From contig JAUIEA010000017.1 in NCBI GenBank assembly GCA_030429045.1, forward strand, positions 1 through 44,134: a DNA stretch of 44,134 nucleotides, given 5' to 3'. The notes under the pieces are model-generated. The model ran no database searches. It was not told where the DNA came from and worked only from the letters and a program-made list of their open reading frames with translations. Position numbers and translations under genes: made by a program. The stretch comes from Bacteroidia bacterium. GTDB taxonomy: Bacteria; Bacteroidota; Bacteroidia; Chitinophagales; Saprospiraceae. Of this stretch, positions 17,114 to 26,300 are shown piece by piece (position 1 is the first letter of the stretch; the number at the start of each line of letters is the position of its first letter).

Positions 17114-17950
17114 CTACTGATCTTTGGTGGAGGTGGAGGATCGGGTATAGTCCTTTCCTTCCCGGGGCGTGACCGCCATTCCCGACTGATCCAGGATCTT
17201 GAACGGGATGGTCCGTCGGTTCATTCCATCCGGTATGGATACATCAAAATGCAGATGAGGGCCCGAGCTCCAGCCTGTATTTCCACTTTTGCCGATCAGT
17301 TGCCCGGTCTGAACCCGATCACCGATGTCGACCAAAACGCCATTTTTTTGCAAATGGACATAATTGCCAATGGTCCCATCGTCATGCTGGATGAGGATAT
17401 AATTGCCGTATTTCATACAGCGTTTGGCATTGCAACCCCGGTCGGAATCCTCTTTCGCGTCGATGACCAGGCCTCCCCTGGCTGCGGTGATCGGCGTACC
17501 TGTCGGTAAGGTCAGATCAATGGCGTAGTCTTTCCGGTGGCTGTGTCGCCCCTTGAATCCCTGGGATATAACGGTTCGTTGGCCAGGCTGCAGGGGCAAC
17601 CAGTAGATCTGCTCGCGGTCTGGATGGACTTCCCAGATATTTCCTTGGGATATGGTATACATGGACTGCGATGAATATCCCCGGCCCGGCTGTTTTTGGG
17701 ACAGGCGAAGGATCTCCACACGCGCAAAAGGTCCCCATTTGACCAGGCGGAGGGGTAGGGGCTGGTCAGCTGTCAATCCCTTCATCCTGACATCCACCTC
17801 GATAGAAAACAGACCGGCTTCATCGCATGACGCCGTATACACCACCTGGCCCGTTTCCGGATCCTCGGCCCATCGAATATCCACCGGGGTTTGACCCGAT
17901 ACGAAGGGGAGGCAGAACAGGATGACCCAACTGGTCAGAAGAATACGCAT
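17114..17950 (-). CDS. Exported M23-family metallopeptidase (LytM-like)
   Basis: This 278-residue protein has a signal peptide (residues 1-20, FCLPFVSGQ) and an N-terminal beta-rich segment of unknown type (about 25-125). Residues ~130-240 form the M23 domain: HSHRKDYAIDLTLPTGTPI (His136/His138 and Asp145), an AARGGLVI strand, YGNYILIQHDDG, GNYVHLQKNG, and a SSGPHLHFDV motif with His232 and His234. Family members cut peptide cross-links of peptidoglycan or short glycine-rich peptides using one zinc ion. The first ligand is spaced differently from the usual HxxxD, as noted among the findings. It is the first gene of the minus-strand run and its start is divergent from the gene at 18148. Confidence 0.88.
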   Translation of the reverse strand: MRILLTSWVILFCLPFVSGQTPVDIRWAEDPETGQVVYTASCDEAGLFSIEVDVRMKGLTADQPLPLRLVKWGPFARVEILRLSQKQPGRGYSSQSMYTISQGNIWEVHPDREQIYWLPLQPGQRTVISQGFKGRHSHRKDYAIDLTLPTGTPITAARGGLVIDAKEDSDRGCNAKRCMKYGNYILIQHDDGTIGNYVHLQKNGVLVDIGDRVQTGQLIGKSGNTGWSSGPHLHFDVSIPDGMNRRTIPFKILDQSGMAVTPREGKDYTRSSTSTKDQ

Positions 17951-18147
17951 GGAGGTGATGGCTTTTAGAGCAAACGACGGATGGGCAGATGCGAGTATGT
18001 TCCCTCATTGTCCTGGCGTATTAATATGTAATTAATATTTATGTGTTTGTGGCGGATGATGCCAGGATGCACGCAGTTGAGATGCCGAAATTTGGTGCTG
18101 TACCCATGCAGCATGGAGAATTTGGACACCGTATTAATGGATCAATC

Positions 18148-18957
18148 ATGATGACCTCACTTCGCCTTCCGATCACCTGTTTGCTTCTGGTTTGTTTGTA
18201 TGTCGACGGCTTGACCCAACATGCGACCGCAGAAGGGACGCAAGCCCGTTGGAGATTCAATTTAAGTACCGGTTTGACCTTTCCATCTCTAGGAGAACGG
18301 ATCGCTGAGGACATGGATGGATCCGGGTTCGGCGACTCGGATCAGGACTTCGGTTTATTGTTTTTTATTCCGTTAGGCTCTTCAACAGATTATCCCCAAA
18401 AATCTGGTGTCAGCGGATTTATTGAGGTGGGTGTAGACTATCGTGTAACGCCGAAAGGATGGTTGGGATGTCGCTTAGGGCTTGACCCTTCTGCCGGAGC
18501 CAGTGGGTTCAATAAGGTCGGCTCCTCCAGTACAGGGTCTCTTTTTTTTCCGTTGCTGTACTCCAGTACGGATCACGGACATCATGTTTATCGCGAACAT
18601 TCAACCAAATATATCGCCCTGACATATACGCATGCATACCTTGAACGGGTTGACCTTTCAATTGGTCCGACCCTGGATTTTAATTCTACAGTTAACGGGA
18701 CATCCGGGCATACTGAAACCACGAATAGGACCAGCGTTGGCCTGCGTTTGGGGTTGGCCATCCATCTGAATTCCTGGTTCGGCATTGTTGCGGATTGGCG
18801 ATGGAGACAATCTGCAACATTTGGTAAGATCTCGGAAGAATTTCAGAACGAAGCCGGACAGACCAGGACCAGCTATCTCCCCGAGGCAACATTTCCCATG
18901 CAATATGTGCGCATCGGGTTACAGTTTCGGGTCAGTAAATCCAGATATGCGAAGTGA
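18148..18957 (+). CDS. Probable outer-membrane beta-barrel protein
   Basis: I chose the ATG at 18148 (MMTSLRLPITCLLLVCLYVDGLT), which gives a signal peptide and a 269-residue protein; the frame stays open 35 codons further up but that extension is hydrophilic and would bury the signal. The mature part alternates polar and aromatic residues in strand-like stretches (GFIEVGVDYRVTPKGWLGCR, LGLAIHLNSWFGIVADWRWR) and ends in YVRIGLQFRVSKSRYAK, close to but not exactly at a terminal aromatic strand. This fits a small barrel of the outer membrane. No ligand can be named. It overlaps the following regulator gene by 11 bases, suggesting that the two are translated together. Confidence 0.7.
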   Translation: MMTSLRLPITCLLLVCLYVDGLTQHATAEGTQARWRFNLSTGLTFPSLGERIAEDMDGSGFGDSDQDFGLLFFIPLGSSTDYPQKSGVSGFIEVGVDYRVTPKGWLGCRLGLDPSAGASGFNKVGSSSTGSLFFPLLYSSTDHGHHVYREHSTKYIALTYTHAYLERVDLSIGPTLDFNSTVNGTSGHTETTNRTSVGLRLGLAIHLNSWFGIVADWRWRQSATFGKISEEFQNEAGQTRTSYLPEATFPMQYVRIGLQFRVSKSRYAK

Positions 18958-19306
18958 CGATCTCAGACCTGAGAAACTTCATGAGAGAGAATTACCCTTT
19001 TATCCAACTGAACAACAGATAATCATGAAACAGGGAATAGATAGAGATTCAATATTGTCTCCTCGCGAAATCCAGGTAGCCAATATGATCTGTCATGAAT
19101 GGACCTGCAGGGAAATCGCAGATCAACTGGGCCTTTCCACGACCACCATCATCACCCATATGGTGCGGATCAAAAAAAAGCTGGGGGTATCCAATATCGC
19201 CGGGGTTGTGCGTGAGTATGTTCGCAACGGATGGTTGGATGAACAGAGGATATCCGGTGGCCAGGCGAGAGCATATCACACCTCTATCATTACATCTGCT
19301 GAATGA
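18947..19306 (+). CDS. Small LuxR/GerE-type DNA-binding protein
   Basis: From the ATG at 18947 the product has 119 residues; an ATG at 19025 would give 93. The LuxR-type helix-turn-helix runs from about residue 37 (LSPREIQVANMI) through CREIADQLGLSTTTIITHMVRI to KKKLGVSN. No receiver or sensor domain precedes it; only ~35 charged residues do. It therefore binds DNA as a transcription factor without a visible signal-input domain, like other single-domain GerE proteins. The 11-base overlap with the barrel gene suggests a two-gene operon, possibly self-regulating. The downstream end faces the GLPGLI gene of the opposite strand. Confidence 0.85.
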   Translation: MRSDDLRPEKLHERELPFYPTEQQIIMKQGIDRDSILSPREIQVANMICHEWTCREIADQLGLSTTTIITHMVRIKKKLGVSNIAGVVREYVRNGWLDEQRISGGQARAYHTSIITSAE

Positions 19307-19448
19307 CTGATCTGATCCTGCTGATGATCAGCGTATGCTGTATCTGGCTCCTGCACATCCCGGAATCAAACCAATCAGATCGTTAATCAATATGGGACGT
19401 CCGGCATTGAGTGGGATGCCTCATCATCGCAAGCGTAATTCAGGGAAC

Positions 19449-20204
19449 CTAATAGCGAATACTCCAGTAAGGGTTTCGTTCGGCACCCACACTGTCTTTC
19501 AGATAGGTCTTGATCAAGTCCTGGCACTTCGCCAGGTCGATCTTTTTTCCCTTCATTTTCCTGGGCAGTCCGATGCCATCGGGCATGGGTTTCAAGTCTA
19601 TCCTGGTCGCCGTTACGACTAAGGCACCTCCATTGACCTCGATTTCCAGGATGGCTCCGGGTAATCCTCCCCACATTTCCGGTCCGATCGGCATGGGGAT
19701 CTCATCGGTAAACCAGGCAATAATATGCTGGTTCTTGATCGTATCCCAGGTCTCGGCACTCATGCACACATAGCCCTCGATATCTTTGATTTCTGACCTG
19801 ATCTTCCATTTTGGAAACTGGAGGGTGTCTTCTACCAGGTAGGTGCGATCGAGCATTTCCAGCCAGTCCGTACGGCGCATATTCATCAGATCGCGATAGA
19901 TCAGATAATCATCCTTTCGCCAGGTCCAGGAATTGTCATCGGACTGGCCACCCGTCTCATCATGCGTATAACTGCTTTCATCTTCTGTGAAGCTCAACAG
20001 ATAATTACTGGAGTACCCGTCATCGTCTCCCCAGGTGAGCATGGCCCGGTCTTTTTCCGCCTGGCTCATGTAGGGTAGTTCTTCCATGATCTTGATCCAA
20101 TACGAGGTGCGCTCGTAGGTGATCTCACCAGAGAGGTTCTGGCCGAATAACCCAATACCACTCAGGATCAGAAGCAGGCTCATTGTCAATCTCATCAAAA
20201 TCAT
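19449..20204 (-). CDS. GLPGLI-family exported protein
   Basis: This 251-residue protein carries a signal peptide (LTMSLLLILSGIGLFGQ) followed by SGEITYERTSYWIKIM, the usual GLPGLI opening strand. The family signature appears at residues 162-190: AWFTDEIPMPIGPEMWGG followed by LPGAILEIE (GLPGAI at 180-185). Late residues VVTATRIDL and the DLAKCQDLIKTYL helix also fit. The family is confined largely to Bacteroidota, exported, and of unknown biochemistry. It starts 43 bases after the stop of the receptor-like gene on the same strand, the common pairing of this family with an outer-membrane barrel, so the two products probably act together at the outer membrane. Confidence 0.88.
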   Translation of the reverse strand: MILMRLTMSLLLILSGIGLFGQNLSGEITYERTSYWIKIMEELPYMSQAEKDRAMLTWGDDDGYSSNYLLSFTEDESSYTHDETGGQSDDNSWTWRKDDYLIYRDLMNMRRTDWLEMLDRTYLVEDTLQFPKWKIRSEIKDIEGYVCMSAETWDTIKNQHIIAWFTDEIPMPIGPEMWGGLPGAILEIEVNGGALVVTATRIDLKPMPDGIGLPRKMKGKKIDLAKCQDLIKTYLKDSVGAERNPYWSIRY

Positions 20205-20247
20205 CAGCTCAGCGTTTTTTTTAGAAAAGGGAAAAGTCGGTCAGGGG

Positions 20248-23082
20248 TTACCACCAGCCACGTCTTTTTTTCAAACTGGTATCGATTCCCTGCAAATTAT
20301 AGGTAAAGGAGAGCATATAATATCGGGCCAGGGTGCTGGTTCGTGTTTCACTCACCACGTTTGCGGAGGCAAATTGATTGACGCCCAGATTTCGATTCAA
20401 CAGATCATATCCCGAAAGACGGATCTCTCCTCGCTTGTTCGGGAAGAGGACCTTGTACATGGAAGCGCTGAGGATGGGGACATTCTGATTGAAGCCAAAC
20501 CGGTCATTCTGATAGATGTCATAATCGAAATGCACATTGGCAAAGACCCCCCATACCAGCATGGTATTCAGATCGACGCTGTAGGTCTGATTGAAGAGCT
20601 GCTGATTTTGTTCGGCATTGATGGAATATCTGGTGTCAGTGAGGTTGAAGCGACCTGTCAGATACAGGGTCAGTTTTTCACTTGGCGTCACATTGACCCT
20701 TAGCTGACCCCAATGGCCATTGGACAGGGTCTCATTTTCAATGGTATTGACCAGAGCGAAACGCTTGTTCCAGCTGTAGCTGTAATTGAGGTTGATGGTA
20801 AACTGATTCTTGATGATCGGAAACCCGTAACTGATGGAGGACCAAACAGATTGCCCGCCTTTATAGTTGATGGTCTTCGAATTGGTGACCAGCAGGGAGT
20901 CGACCGTCTGTTCCTGGACAAATGCATTCTCGACTATGCGATAACTGACCGAGGTAAAGAGATTGGTAAAGGTTGCCGGACTGAACTGCCGGAACATCAT
21001 CCGGATATTGTGATCGATCTGCGGAATGAGGTTTGGATTGCCCTCCTTGATAAACAACGGGTTGCTGTTGTCGATAACTGGTTGGAGGTTGCGCATGGAA
21101 GGCTCCCGGGCATTGACGGTATAGGAGCCGGACAGATAGCGATTCCGTTTCAGGTCAAAACTCAAGTTGGCATTGGGTATCCAGTTGGGAAACGTTCGTG
21201 TGATAATGGTATCGATCATGACCGATGGACCACTGCGATAATCGCCTTCCAGTTGAAATTCCTGCCGGGCCAGTCCTACTGAAATATTCACGCCCTTGTG
21301 GGAATATCGGAACGAACTGCCCAGCCGGTGCAAGTCGATTCGATTGTCATAATAGCGACTCAGCAAGTCATTCGCAGAAGGCGTGTCCTGGATGACATCT
21401 GCAACATCCCGGTCTACGCTTTCCAGGCGCAAATTGTAATTATAGAATGTCTGCCAGTAAAACCGTTTTCCGATGGGTTCAACATAGATGGCACTCGACT
21501 TGACCTGCTGTCGCAAGGCAACCGCATCGATGTCCTGCTCGATGACCGAGGTGGAGTCCAGCAAGCCGGCGGTATCATAAAATTCATTCGTACTGGATTG
21601 CGTACCCGTTTGTTCGGTGCCGTTGATAAAATAGGCCCCGCTCCAGCCCAGGCTGCGACCTTTCTTCTTGAATTTTTTGCGATAGATGAGGCTCCCGGTC
21701 AGGAATCGGGCGTCCTGGATGTACTGGTTGTCATACCGGGTGAAATTGGATAGCGAATTGTCTGCACGGAAATACCGGTAGGTGCCATCATTGAGATTGT
21801 CCCGCTGATTGAGCACACCGTTCGCATTAAAGACAAGGGTATTCAGTGAATCGATCTTTTGTTCAAGGCGAAATTGAATACGGTGGCCCATATTGGTTTT
21901 GTCCAACGAACTGATATCCTGGTTGGAATAGGTATTGTCAGGAAGGAAATTCTGCTGGTTGCGGGTGGCATCTGCCCGAAGTTGAGTACGGTCGAAAAAA
22001 TAAACCGCATTGAGATCGGTCTTATCCTCGGCGTAGGTGTAATTCAGTCCGCCCTGAATATTGCGCGGAAACCCGGAGGACTGATCACCAAAAAAACTGG
22101 TGCCGATGTCGCCAATTTCATCGTCATCATCATCCCCGTAATAAATGGTGTAATTATTCCCACTGCCAAAGCCAAAGTCGCCGTCATCATCCCAGTTGAA
22201 CGACTGGCTGCCCCGGAAATCCTGGTAGTCATCCCAACTGAGTCCGTTCCGACCGGTATTATTGGCAATGCCGATGAAGGAGAACTGTTCGGTTTTGTTG
22301 AACTTATTGTAATTGCCTTTCAGTTCGGCTCGTTCCTCTGTGCCCCCGCCGGCGATGATCTTTCCGAAACCCCCTTTTTTGAATTCTTCCTTGAGTTCGA
22401 GGTTCATGGTTTTTTCCGGTGGTGTCGAGGAAGCTCCGGTCAGTTTTTCTTCTTCGGATTCTTCGTCGAAGACCTGTACCTTCTTGATCCCTTCTGCGGG
22501 CAGGTTTTTAGTTGCGGTTTTAGGGTCATTTCCAAAAAAGCGCTTTCCGTCAACGGTGACCTTGGTGACGGATTGGCCTTCAGCGGAAATGGACCCGTCC
22601 TGGCCCACCTCGATGCCGGGCAATCGGCGCAGCAAGTCTTCGACAGAGGATCCCGGCGCGACCTTGAATTTACTCGCATCATACTCGATGGTATCTCCCC
22701 GGATGGACATGGGTGCTTTCGCGGCCTTGACCACAATTTCGAACAGGTCTTGGGCAATTTCCTCCAGACGGACCTCACCAATATCCAGATCTCCATCTGC
22801 TTCCGGATCGACATTGATGATCTGGGGCATAAAACCCACGTAACTTATCTTCAGAAGTGCCGGGGTTCGTTTTTGCTTTTTCAGTATGAAGCGACCATTT
22901 TCATCTGCCCGGGTGTAACTAATCAGGGTCGTATCTACCGGATCGAGGAGAAGGACAGTTGACAAGGGGAGGGGTGCTCCAAGTGTATCCGCCACCATGC
23001 CAGAGATGTCGAGATTCTTCGACTGGCTGTACATGACCTGGGATAGAAGCAGCAGTACTGCCAGAAATGGAAGACGTTGCAT
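20248..23082 (-). CDS. Outer-membrane beta-barrel receptor (TonB-receptor-like, carboxypeptidase-regulatory N-domain)
   Basis: The 944-residue product has a signal peptide (residues 1-~21, FLAVLLLLSQVMYSQ). Residues ~25-110 form a carboxypeptidase-regulatory-like domain (ISGMVADTLGAPLPLSTVLL...). A plug-like domain follows (about 115-215) with VEDLLRRLPGIEVGQDGSI, KVTVDGKRFFGNDP and AEGIKKVQVFDE. The rest is a long barrel of the OMP_b-brl_3 type, with many aromatic strand segments and an acidic, Gly-rich stretch near residues 290-335 (DDDGDFGFGSGNN, YYGDDDDDEIGD). The final strand ends in LARYYMLSFTYNL before a basic tail. It likely transports or assembles an unknown substrate and is co-transcribed with the GLPGLI gene. 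No TonB box can be assigned with confidence. Confidence 0.88.
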   Translation of the reverse strand: MQRLPFLAVLLLLSQVMYSQSKNLDISGMVADTLGAPLPLSTVLLLDPVDTTLISYTRADENGRFILKKQKRTPALLKISYVGFMPQIINVDPEADGDLDIGEVRLEEIAQDLFEIVVKAAKAPMSIRGDTIEYDASKFKVAPGSSVEDLLRRLPGIEVGQDGSISAEGQSVTKVTVDGKRFFGNDPKTATKNLPAEGIKKVQVFDEESEEEKLTGASSTPPEKTMNLELKEEFKKGGFGKIIAGGGTEERAELKGNYNKFNKTEQFSFIGIANNTGRNGLSWDDYQDFRGSQSFNWDDDGDFGFGSGNNYTIYYGDDDDDEIGDIGTSFFGDQSSGFPRNIQGGLNYTYAEDKTDLNAVYFFDRTQLRADATRNQQNFLPDNTYSNQDISSLDKTNMGHRIQFRLEQKIDSLNTLVFNANGVLNQRDNLNDGTYRYFRADNSLSNFTRYDNQYIQDARFLTGSLIYRKKFKKKGRSLGWSGAYFINGTEQTGTQSSTNEFYDTAGLLDSTSVIEQDIDAVALRQQVKSSAIYVEPIGKRFYWQTFYNYNLRLESVDRDVADVIQDTPSANDLLSRYYDNRIDLHRLGSSFRYSHKGVNISVGLARQEFQLEGDYRSGPSVMIDTIITRTFPNWIPNANLSFDLKRNRYLSGSYTVNAREPSMRNLQPVIDNSNPLFIKEGNPNLIPQIDHNIRMMFRQFSPATFTNLFTSVSYRIVENAFVQEQTVDSLLVTNSKTINYKGGQSVWSSISYGFPIIKNQFTINLNYSYSWNKRFALVNTIENETLSNGHWGQLRVNVTPSEKLTLYLTGRFNLTDTRYSINAEQNQQLFNQTYSVDLNTMLVWGVFANVHFDYDIYQNDRFGFNQNVPILSASMYKVLFPNKRGEIRLSGYDLLNRNLGVNQFASANVVSETRTSTLARYYMLSFTYNLQGIDTSLKKRRGWW

Positions 23083-23303
23083 GGTGTTGTTGGTTGAATA
23101 GGTGCTTGAAGATGCGAATCTTCAGCCGGACAGAAAAGGTCATTAACGGTATGGTAACAGAACGGTAACGCATCCCGGTATTTCAAATTGCCTGAAGGTA
23201 TTCTGTCTTTCTATCCAGCGAGCAGGAATCGTCAAGGAGTGTCTTTCGTGTAACTTCTGAAAAATCGATGCCCGAATGCCACCCCTGACCCGTTCTCAAA
23301 TAG

Positions 23304-23311
23304 TACCTTTA
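23304..23311 (+). promoter_or_regulatory. Candidate -7 element upstream of purL
   Basis: TACCTTTA lies 32 bases before the purL ATG and is one base off the Bacteroidota -7 consensus TAnnTTTG. No convincing -33 TTG element is seen at the right distance, so this is weak. Confidence 0.3.
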
Positions 23312-23343
23312 CGCCTTCATTTTTCCAGGATCAAACTGCCGCT

Positions 23344-26300
23344 ATGGTCTACTTCTTTGGCAACCCTAATCTCAAGATCTATGCAGTACAGATACGGCAG
23401 GCCCTCCACCAGGAAGATGTAGAAAAGCTGACCTGGTTGTTCGGCGAAGCGCCTTTATTGGATCAACCTTCGGTATCCGGCCCCTTTATCGGTCCCCGGG
23501 CCACCATGATCAGCCCCTGGAGCACCAACGCTGTCGAGATCACCCAGAATATGGCCATCCAGGGCATCCAGCGCCTGGAAGAATACCATTTCTATCAGAA
23601 GGGAGAAGCTCATGACCCCATGCTGTCCCAGAAATTCCAGACACTGGGCCAGGACCTTTTTGACATCGACACCCAGCCGGTCCCCGTCCTGGAGATCGAG
23701 GACATTGCTGCCTTTAATGAGCAGGAAGGCCTGGCGTTGAACAGCGAGGAGGTCGACTATCTCAATGAGGTCGCTGTACGGATCGGCCGGAAGTTGACCG
23801 ATTCAGAAGTCTTCGGATTCTCCCAGGTCAACAGCGAACACTGCCGGCACAAGATCTTCAATGGTACCTTTGTGATCGACGGGGAGGAGAAGCCGACTTC
23901 GCTGTTTCAACTGATCAAAAAGACATCGAAAAAGCATCCCAACGAGATCGTTTCGGCTTACAAGGACAATGTGGCCTTTATCAAAGGTCCAGCCCTGACC
24001 CAGTTTGCGCCGGCAAGACCAGATGTCCCTGAATTATATGTCCGGAAGCCCTTTGATTCCGTCCTGTCGATCAAGGCAGAAACCCACAATTTCCCCACTA
24101 CTGTTGAGCCCTTTAACGGGGCAGCAACAGGCTCGGGTGGTGAGATCCGCGATCGGATGGCCGGCGGCCGGGGTTCCATTCCACTGGCGGGGACTGCAGT
24201 GTATATGACTGCCTATTCCCGCCTGGCCGAAGGGGAGCGCCCCTGGGAGCAGGGGATGGCAGAGCGCCCCTGGCTGTACCAGACCCCTCTGGATATCCTC
24301 ATCAAAGCCTCCAACGGGGCTTCTGATTTTGGCAACAAGTTTGGCCAGCCGCTCATAGCCGGTTCGGTGCTGACCTTCGAGCATGAGGAGCATGGACGTC
24401 GCCTGGGCTTTGACAAGGTGATCATGCTAGCCGGCGGGATCGGCTATGGCAAGGCCGATCAGGCCCTGAAGGCGGATCCGGCCAAAGGCGACAAGATCGT
24501 GGTGATGGGGGGTGACAACTACCGGATCGGGATGGGCGGCGCAGCCGTCTCCTCGGCAGATACCGGGGAGTTCCAGTCTGTCATCGAACTCAATGCCGTG
24601 CAGCGTTCCAACCCCGAGATGCAGAAGCGGGTTTCCAATGCTGTGCGGGGGATGGTCGAAAGCGAAGAGAATGCCATCATCTCCATTCACGATCACGGGG
24701 CAGGTGGCCACCTCAACTGCCTCTCTGAACTGGTGGAGGCCATCGGTGGAAAGATCGATCTGGACCGGTTACCCGTCGGCGATCCCACCCTTTCAGCCAA
24801 AGAGATCATCGGCAATGAATCCCAGGAAAGGATGGGGCTTGTCATCAGCCCCAAACATCTGGATACCCTGCAACGCATTGCCGAACGGGAACGGGCACCG
24901 ATGTATGAGGTAGGCGATGTGACCGGCGACATGCGCTTTACGTTTCAATCGGCGAGCACTGGTGCCAAACCTATGGATCTGGCCCTGGGAGATATGTTTG
25001 GCAGCTCGCCAAAGACGATTATGAATGATCGCTCGGTGGATCACTCCTACGCTCCTGTAGTCCCGGATGCTGATACGATCCAGGAAGATATTCGCAAGGT
25101 CCTCCGGCTGGAGGCCGTCGCCTGCAAGGACTGGCTGACCAACAAGGTGGACCGCTGTGTGGGTGGCCTGGTGGCCAAGCAACAATGTGCAGGCCCACTG
25201 CAACTTCCGTTGAATAATTGTGGTGTCATGGCCCTGGATTTTGAGGGAAAAAGTGGACTGGCCACCTCCATCGGCCACAGTCCGATCAGTGGCCTGATCG
25301 ATCCCGTGGCGGGCAGTCGCAACTCCATTGCGGAAGCACTGACCAATATCGTCTGGGCACCCCTGGAAAAGGGACTGAAGTCGGTGTCTCTTTCCGCCAA
25401 CTGGATGTGGCCCTGCAAGAATGAAGGCGAGGATGCCCGCCTCTATGCCGCCGTGGAGGCGGTCTCCGAGTTTGCATTGGGCCTGGGGATCAATATCCCT
25501 ACCGGGAAGGACTCCCTGTCCATGAAACAGAAATACCCCGATGGCAGTGAGGTCATCTCTCCGGGTACGGTGATCATTTCAGCTGCCGGTCATTGTATCG
25601 ACCGGACGGCAGTCGTTGAACCCGTCCTTCAGAAGGATGGCGGTCCCATTTATCTGCTGGACCTTTCGGGAGAGCCTTGTCAGCTCGGCGGGTCCTCCTT
25701 TGCACAGGTACAGAATCGGATTGGCGATCAGGCGCCGGGAGTTCGGGATGCAGCCGCTTTCGGCCGGGCCTTTGATGCCCTTCAGGACCTGATCGGGAAA
25801 AGACTCATTCTGGCGGGGCATGATATCTCCGCTGGCGGGCTGCTGACCTGCCTGCTGGAAATGTGTTTTGCGGATATCGATCTCGGGGCAGATATCGACC
25901 TCTCCCAGGCAGGTGAGACGGATCTGGTCAAGCGCCTGTTTGCGGAGAATACCGGTGTGGTGATCCAGGCGGTAGATGATTCCGTTGAGGGGATCCTCAA
26001 GGAATCCGGTGTTTCTTTCGTCCGGATCGGGCAGGTGTATGCCAGGCCGGTGCTGAATGTCACACACAATGGTCATACCCACGCATTCGATGTAGCCGAG
26101 TTGCGGGATGTGTGGTACGAGACATCCCGGCAGTTTGATCGTCATCAGACGGCGATGGGCAAGGCGGACGAACGATTTGAGAATTACAAGCAGCAACCCC
26201 TGCATTATGTGTTCCCGGCCGGGTTTACAGGCATTCGTCCCGAGCGGAATACGGGCGGCGATCGGATCAAGGCAGCCATTATCCGGGAGAAGGGGAGCAA

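Noticed and set aside
21859-22962. 367-codon open frame on the plus strand
   Set aside because: It is antisense to the receptor gene, whose domains are recognisable along this whole stretch; its own sequence has no family features.
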